Source: Coturnix japonica (taxonomy: Eukaryota; Chordata; Aves; Galliformes; Phasianidae). From it: a stretch of 64,000 nt of DNA. A model generated the notes under the pieces. That model worked only from the letters and a program-made list of their open reading frames with translations, was not told where the DNA came from and made no database searches. Position 1 is the first letter of the stretch. Every line of letters starts with the position of its first letter. Position numbers and translations under genes: made by a program. The stretch covers positions 4,509,060 to 4,573,059 of the forward strand of contig NC_029542.1 in NCBI RefSeq assembly GCF_001577835.2, read 5' to 3'. Positions 58,176 to 64,000 of the stretch are shown here, piece by piece.

Positions 58176-60856
58176 ATGGCGCCGTTCCCGTCGGGGCTGT
58201 TGGTGCTGACGGCCCCGCTGGGCTCGTTGCCGCGTCGGGCGGCGGCGGCGCTGGCGGAGGCGGCGGGGCTGGTGACGGGGCCGCTCTACGTGCACCTGCA
58301 GCCGGGGCTGCGCCTGGACGGCCCCGCGCCGCGCCCCGCCGCCCCCCCGCGCGCCCCCGCTCTGCTCCGCGCTTTGTCCGCGCTCTACGCGGCGGCGGCG
58401 TCGCACCGGGAGCTGGACGTGCGGGTCCTGCTGGGCCACGGACACCGGCTGGCGCGGCCGCCCCGCGTGCTGCTCGCGGACGGCGGAGCCGGCGACGCGG
58501 GGCCGGTCCGGGTGGCGCTGCGGGAATTGGCCGCCGCCGCCTACGGCTGCCCGGCCGAGCTGCCCGCGGTGCTGCTCAGCGGCTCGGACGGACCCGAGGC
58601 GCCGCACGACGGCCCCGGCGCGGAGCTGCCCGTCTACTCCGACGTGGTGGTCGGCGGCACCTTCGATCGGCTGCACGGCGCCCACCGGCTGCTGCTCAGC
58701 GCCTGCTGCCTGCTGGCACGGCGGAGGCTGCTGGTCGGGGTGGCCGACGGGGAACTGCTGCGCCGTGAGTGCTGCGGGAAGCGGGGCCGGGGGGCAGCGG
58801 GGAACGGGACGGGACGGCGGTGGGGGCTGAGGGCCGCCCCTGGGCCGGGGTATGGGACAGTGTCCGGGTAGCTCAGAGCGCTCGGGGGCTGCTGGCAGGA
58901 GGGATGTGGGTCAGCACCGGTGGCGGGCACTGATCACAGGGACAGCCCAGGTCCTGCAGCTGCTGTCCTGCACAGTCCAGGGCCCTGTGGGCAGGATGGT
59001 GGTGGGGCACTGCTGGAGGGTTCCTACCATAGAACCGTTTGCTCTGCTGCTCTCACTGTTCCGTCGCGGTGCTGCTGCAGACAAAGTCCTGCGGGAGCTG
59101 ATCGAGCCCTACGAGCTGCGGGTGGCCAAACTGCGGGAGTTCCTGGCAGATGTGCAGCCCTCGGTGCTGTACGACATCGTGCCTCTGGGCGACCCCTACG
59201 GCCCCGCAATCACCGACCCGGAGCTGCGCTGCATCGTGGTCAGCGAGGAGACACGCAAGGGAGGGGAGGCCGTGAACAAGAAGAGGATCGAGAACGTAAC
59301 TGGAGGATCTGAGACCTCTGGGCCCCGTGGTTACATCTGGGGGGCTCAGTGGTGTCCCCTCCCGGCAGGGCCTCGCCGCACTGGAGCTCTTTGAGATCGA
59401 GCTGATGGAGGATCCCCAACACAGCCTCAGTGAGGAGGAGAAGATCAGCTCCTCCAGCCTGCGACAGCGGCTGCTCGGCACGTTGCTGCGGCCCCCACGG
59501 GTAGGGGGAGCTGCCGGGGGCTGGGAGCTGCGGGACCACCGCCCGTCTGACCCTTCCTTCCCCAGGACAGCCCCACGCTGCCCCCCCGCCCCTACATCAT
59601 CGGTCTGACCGGGGGCAGCGGGAGCGGGAAGACCTCGATCGCCCGCCGCCTGGGGCAGATGGGAGCGTTCATCATCGATGCTGATGCACTGGGCCACGCT
59701 GTGTACCTGCCCGGCAGCCCGGCCCACGGGCAAGTGGTGGCTGCGTTTGGGGCAGGTGGGGCTGGGTGTGCTGCGGCACCGGCGCTGTGCCGGGACACGC
59801 TGTGCAGGTGAGTTGGATTCTTTCTGCTCCCAAATCACCTCCCTCTGTCTTGCAGAAATCTTGAACAAAGACGGGACGATCAACAGGAAGATCCTCGGGG
59901 CAAAAGTGTTTGGAAACCAGGTACGAGCAGCACAGGGAATGTCAATATTTAACCTCATGAGCAGAGAACTCTGTGCTGGCGCTTTGATTTCCAGCCCTTT
60001 GAGCTGATGCCACGTCCCTGTGCAGTAGCACACAGTAAATCAGCGGCTGTGCAGGATCCACATCCAGGCAGCAGCTGCTGTTGCTCCTCCAGCTGTGGCC
60101 CCCTCGTGGACCAACCTCTGGGAGGACCCTGACTCCGCTGCGGTTCCTTTCCAGGAGCGGCTGAAGAACCTCACAGACATCGTGTGGCCGGAGATCGCGC
60201 GGATGGTCAGGGAGCAGATCAGGGAGGCAGGAGCTCAAGGTACCGGGTGGCTCTGATTGTAGTGGGCGCTGCCGGCGCTGCCTGTGTCCGCCCGGTGACC
60301 AGGAACGGCCTCGTTCCGTAGGAAAAGCCGTGATGGTGCTGGATGCCGCCGTGCTGCTGGAGGCCGGATGGCAGGAGATGGTGCACGAGGTGTGGGCGGC
60401 CATCATCCCCGAGGACGAGGTGGGTGACTCCCCTCGGCCGCCCCGTGATCCCCGTGACCCCCCGTGACCCCCGTGATCCCCGTGACCCCCGTGATCGCCG
60501 TGATCCCCGTGATCGCCGTGACCCCCGTGATCGCCGTGACCCCCCGTCCCGTGCTGGTCCCGCAGGCGCTGAAACGCATCGTGAGCCGGGACGGGCTGAG
60601 CGAGGAGGCGGCGCGTGACCGGCTGCGGAGTCAGATGAGCGACGGGCAGCGGGTGCGGGAGGCGCATGTTGTGCTGAGCACCGCGTGGGAGCCCGACGTC
60701 ACCCACAAACAGGTGAGAACGGGCCGCTGTAACGGGCCGGTGTAACGGCGCCGAGCCCCGCACGAAGCTGCTGACGGTGCCCGTTGTCAGGTGGAGAAGG
60801 CGTGGGAGCTGCTGCAGCGCCGCATCCACCGCGCGGCCACCGCAACGAGCAGCTGA
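58176..60856 (+). CDS. COASY: COASY, bifunctional coenzyme A synthase (PPAT/DPCK)
   Basis: This is a mitochondrial-associated enzyme that performs the last two steps of CoA synthesis: 4'-phosphopantetheine adenylyltransferase, then dephospho-CoA kinase. Exons: 58176-58764, 59081-59295, 59369-59500, 59566-59755, 59856-59920, 60155-60239, 60322-60419, 60566-60712, 60791-60856, with continuous phase and 528 residues (human 564). The N-terminal domain ([27 protein letters not shown]) is diverged and shorter than human. The nucleotidyltransferase part has [12 protein letters not shown] near residue 158 and [12 protein letters not shown]. The kinase part has a P-loop [11 protein letters not shown] near residue 325, IIDADALGH, and [15 protein letters not shown]. 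The C-terminal exon encodes [10 protein letters not shown]. Start choice follows the human MAVFRSGLLVLT start. No AATAAA was seen before MLX. Confidence 0.96.
60437..60545. repeat. (GTGATCCCC/GTGACCCCC)n minisatellite in COASY intron 7
   Basis: About eleven copies of a 9-10-bp GC-rich unit fill nearly the whole 146-bp intron. Copy number is likely to vary between individuals. Confidence 0.85.
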
Positions 60857-61197
60857 ACCGCAACGGGACCGAGAGGAGCCGGGACCGGGAGCGAACGGAG
60901 CGAACGGAGCGAACGGAGCCGCACAACGCGCCGGGACGGACCGGAAGCGCCGCGGCCCCGACCGGGCGGGTACGGCCCGTGCTCGGCACGGCGGGCGCTG
61001 CCGGTTCCGCGCCGTGATCCCGCAGCCGAGCGGCGGTTAAAGGGCGGTCGCAGTTTCCCGGTGTCCGTGCTGTTTGTGTCCCGTTGGTCCCGTTGTTCCC
61101 GTTGTTCCCGTTGTCCCCACGTGGCGCCCCCTCGCGGTCGGGAGGGCGGCGCTTCCCGGCGTCCCCCGCGGCTCCCACGTGACCGGGGCGGGGGAAG
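60857..61197 (+). promoter_or_regulatory. MLX: COASY 3' end and MLX promoter with two CACGTG E-boxes
   Basis: The 341 nt between the COASY stop and MLX start hold short tandem arrays (GAACGGAGC at 60892-60920, CCCGTTGTT at about 61080-61112) and two perfect CACGTG boxes at 61118-61123 and 61176-61181, the second reading CCCACGTGACC, 17 nt before the MLX ATG. CACGTG is the core of the site bound by MLX heterodimers and by MiT/TFE factors, so auto- or lysosomal-pathway regulation is possible. That is inference. Confidence 0.55.
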
Positions 61198-61242
61198 ATG
61201 GCGGAGCCGCCCGGTGCCGCGGCGGAGGAAGCGTGGGGGAAG
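61198..61242 (+). CDS. MLX: MLX first coding exon (partial, gene cut by assembly gap)
   Basis: ATG at 61198 encodes MAEPPGAAAEEAWGK followed by a GTAACG donor at 61243. Human MLX begins MTEPGASPEDPWVK with a splice at the same place, and MLX follows COASY in vertebrate synteny. MLX is the bHLH-leucine zipper partner of MondoA/ChREBP and MAD proteins. Only 15 codons are visible; the rest is lost in the gap at 61314-61413. The short length limits certainty, but position, start context and splice phase agree. Confidence 0.8.
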
Positions 61243-61313
61243 GTAACGGGGCGGGGGGCGAAGGGTCGGGGCGGGGGCGGGAGCGCCACCATCCGCCCCG
61301 TGACCGCCGCCCT

Positions 61314-61413
61314 NNNNNNNNNNNNNNNNNNNNNNNNNNNNNNNNNNNNNNNNNNNNNNNNNNNNNNNNNNNNNNNNNNNNNNNNNNNNNNNNNNNNNNN
61401 NNNNNNNNNNNNN
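61314..61413. other. Assembly gap, 100 Ns
   Basis: Exactly 100 N characters, the conventional size for a scaffold gap of unknown length. It interrupts MLX intron 1 on the left. On the right, sequence resumes in the ATP6V0A1 3' UTR microsatellite rather than in MLX. Confidence 0.99.
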
Positions 61414-64000
61414 TGTGTGTGTGTGTGTGTGTGTATTTGTGTATCTGTGTGTATTATCTGTGTGTGTCGTTGCGGTGCTCGGGGCAGTGACGCGGTGGCT
61501 GGAATCACTGTTGGCATTAATCGATGTCTGTGCATTAAAGGCGCTGAGCTGCACTGCGGGCTCCGGGCTGGTTTTGATCGGGGTCTGACGGGTCCTGCGT
61601 GTGCTGCGTTGGGTGCTGAGCTGCGGCCGTTCCCGTCCCGTTCCTTCCCGTTCCCGGTTCCCGTTCCCGGTTCCCGCCGTTCCCCCGTTCCTGCATCGCC
61701 CCCTTCCGGCCGCTGTGGGAATTTCATCGCGCCCCGCTCCCGTGGCCGCGCCCCCTCCCTGCCCCACCCAGTCGCTCCGTCCCGCCCCTCGTCGCTGATT
61801 GGCTCCCTTTGGCCCCGCTCCCTCCTACGGCGGCGCTGATTGGCGGAGCTCGGCGCGGCCCGACGCGGACATGGCGGTGTGGCCGCGGGCGGCGGCGATG
61901 GCGGCGCTGCCGGTGTCGGTGCTGTTGTCGGTTCTGATGCCGGTTCTGGTGTCGGTGTCGGTTCTGCCGGTGTCGGTTCTGGCGGCGCTTCCCGCGGAGC
62001 TGCGGGTCCCGGCGGGTGACGCTCGGCAGGAGGCGGCGGTTCGGGCGCTGTCGCGGCGGCTGTTGGGCTCCCGGGCCGCCGCCGTGTCGCTGTTCGTGGA
62101 CTCGGCGCTGTCCCCGGGCGGACCCGACACGTACCGGCTGCGCTCCCCGCCCGGCGGCGCCGTGTCCGTGTCGGTCACGGGCTCCAGCGGCGTCGCGGCG
62201 GCCGCGGGGCTGTACCGGTACCTGCGCGATTCGTGCGGCTGCCACGTGTCCTGGTCCGCGCTGCAGCTCAACCTGCCCGACCCGCTGCCGCGGATACGCA
62301 CCGAGATCCGCGTCACGACCCCCAACAGGTACCGGGACCGGAACCGGAACCGGGACCGGAACCGGAGCCGGGGGGATCGTGGGCTCCGTGCGGCTCCGGC
62401 CCCTCCCGGTTCTCGGTCTGTTCCCCCCGTCCCCGTCTCGGTCCCGTCGTTGCAGCACGAAGCGCTCACGGATCCGCCCCCCCAGGTTCCGGTTCTACCA
62501 GAACGTGTGTGCGCACAGTTACTCGTTCCCGTGGTGGGGCTGGGAGCGATGGGAGCGAGAGATCGACTGGATGGCGCTGAGCGGCATCAACGTGGCGCCC
62601 GCGTTCGCGGGGCAGGAGGCGATTTGGCAGCGGGTGGGTGCGGGGGGACGGGACGGGACGGGCCGAACCGCAGCGGGGCTGACCCGGAGCCGTGCAGGTG
62701 TACCGAGCCATGGGGCTGAACCAGAGCGACATCGACGCCCATTTCACGGGACCCGCGTTCCTGGCGTGGAACCGGATGGGGAACCTGCACGGCTGGGCCG
62801 GGCCGCTGCCACGCGCGTGGCACCTCCAGCAGCTTTACCTGCAGGTACCGGGGGGATCGTCCTGCCCCGGGGGGATCCTGCCCCGGGCTCTGCCGGCCGG
62901 TGCGGGACGCGGGATCCCCCCCTGCTCTGTGCCCCCAGTACAGGATCGTGGAGCGGATGCGGTCGCTGGGGATGCTGACGGTGCTGCCGGCCTTCACGGG
63001 CCACGTGCCGCCGGGGATCCTGCGGTAAGAGCCGCTGTGGGCGGCTGCTCCGAGTCACAGCTCCGCGCTGTTCAGTGCCCTGCCCATATTCCTCCCACGT
63101 GGCCCCCCGGCCTCGTCCCTCTGCCCATCTCCATCCCCATCCCCATCTCCATCTCCATCCCCATCCCCATCTCCATCCCCATCTCCATCCCTGTCTCCAC
63201 TCAGGGTCTTCCCGCGCATCAACGCCACCCGCCTGGGGAACTGGAGCCACTTTGACTGCACTCTGTCCTGTTCCTACCTGCTGTCCCCCGAGGAGCCCAT
63301 GTTCCAGGTGATCGGGACACTCTTCCTGAAGGAGCTGATCAAGGAGTTTGGCACCGACCACATCTACAGCGCCGACACCTTCAACGAGATGAGCCCGCCG
63401 TCCTCCGACCCCGCTTACCTGGCGGGCATCAGCAGCGCCGTCTTCAGGGCCATGACGGGAGGTGGGTCGCTGTGGGGCTGCTCTGTGCTCGATTGAGGCC
63501 CCGCATCCCCACTGAGCTGTGCTGGGGCCGTGCCCGCTGTGCTCACTTTGCCCTCTGCCCGCAGCGGATCCCGACGCGCGGTGGCTGATGCAGGGGTGGC
63601 TCTTCCAGCACCAGCCGACCTTCTGGCAGCCCCCGCAGGTGCAGGCGGTTCTGCGTGCGGTGCCGCTGGGCCGCATGATCGTCCTCGATCTCTTTGCCGA
63701 GTCCAAACCCGTCTATGAGTGGACCGAGTCCTTCTACGGGCAGCCCTTCATCTGGTGCATGCTGCACAACTTCGGCGGCAACCACGGCCTCTTTGGCGCA
63801 GTGGAGGCCATCAATCACGGCCCTTTCGTGGCGCGGCGCTTCCCCAACTCCACCATGGTGGGCACGGGGCTGGTGCCCGAGGGCATCGAGCAGAACGACG
63901 TGGTGTACGAGCTGATGAACGAGCTGGGCTGGAGCCACGAGCCCCTGGACCTCCCGCTGTGGGTGTCCCGCTACGCACAGCGCCGCTACGGGGCCCCCAA
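61414..64000 (+). repeat. Near-identical second copy of 52382-54968 (probable false duplication)
   Basis: Every landmark recurs at +9,032 bp: GT microsatellite, ATTAAA (61534-61539), CCAAT boxes, NAGLU start, all introns and minisatellites. I found one difference by eye, A at 53335 versus G at 62367, inside an intronic hexamer repeat. The copy begins inside a microsatellite directly after the gap and runs off the window edge. Introns and simple repeats being identical argues for an allelic contig placed in tandem rather than an old gene duplication. Confidence 0.93.
61871..64000 (+). CDS. NAGLU: NAGLU second copy, truncated by window edge
   Basis: Exons are 61871-62328, 62486-62633, 62698-62844, 62939-63024, 63205-63461 and 63565-64000 (incomplete). 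The encoded protein is identical to the first copy over the visible portion, from the hydrophobic signal through the RRYGAPN region. The only base change seen is intronic. Treat it as the same gene unless read depth proves two loci. The true continuation of MLX is presumably elsewhere in the assembly or past a second COASY copy. Confidence 0.9.

Noticed and set aside
61871-64000. A genuine NAGLU paralogue
   Set aside because: Near-perfect intronic identity, a 100-N gap at the junction and a microsatellite breakpoint point to an assembly duplication; kept as a flagged copy, not as a new gene.

Overview
The window is vertebrate nuclear DNA, almost certainly avian and probably galliform. It has canonical GT-AG introns, small introns, GC-rich CpG promoters and the gene order of human 17q21: STAT3, CAVIN1, ATP6V0A1, NAGLU, HSD17B1, COASY, MLX. 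The ATP6V0A1 C-terminus agrees with the chicken V-ATPase a1 sequence as I remember it. Nothing bacterial, phage-like or viral was seen, and no CRISPR, operon-style or novel defence system is present.

Layout. Positions 1-13.8 kb hold STAT3 on the minus strand: 3' UTR, 23 coding exons in 8 kb, a 5' intron, then a CpG-rich promoter. Positions 14.0-26.5 kb hold CAVIN1 on the minus strand: a 3' UTR ending within about 0.5 kb of the STAT3 promoter, two coding exons and one 9.8-kb intron. A CpG promoter near 28.6-29.1 kb, with one CLEAR-like E-box and three consensus CRE palindromes, starts the plus-strand half. ATP6V0A1 (29.1-52.5 kb, 22 coding exons including an 18-nt micro-exon and a probable 25-codon cassette exon) is followed by a tightly packed co-oriented array: NAGLU (52.8-56.2 kb), HSD17B1 (56.5-57.9 kb), COASY (58.2-60.9 kb) and the first exon of MLX (61.2 kb).

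A run of exactly 100 Ns (61314-61413) then interrupts MLX intron 1. The sequence beyond it (61414-64000) repeats 52382-54968 at a constant offset of 9,032 bp, including the ATP6V0A1 3' end, the NAGLU promoter and most of NAGLU. I found a single base difference by eye. This is most simply a false haplotype duplication in the assembly rather than a second NAGLU gene.

Biology. ATP6V0A1 (lysosomal/vesicular acidification) and NAGLU (lysosomal heparan sulfate breakdown) are lysosomal neighbours. STAT3 and MLX are transcription factors, CAVIN1 is a caveola coat protein, COASY makes coenzyme A and HSD17B1 makes estradiol. The most interesting gene-level observations are in STAT3. The acceptor that mammals use for the STAT3-beta isoform is TG instead of AG at exactly the equivalent nucleotide, and the Ser701/Tyr705 exon junction is rearranged. 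CAVIN1 has a coding tandem repeat whose period looks different from the mammalian one. All protein comparisons are from memory; no search was run.
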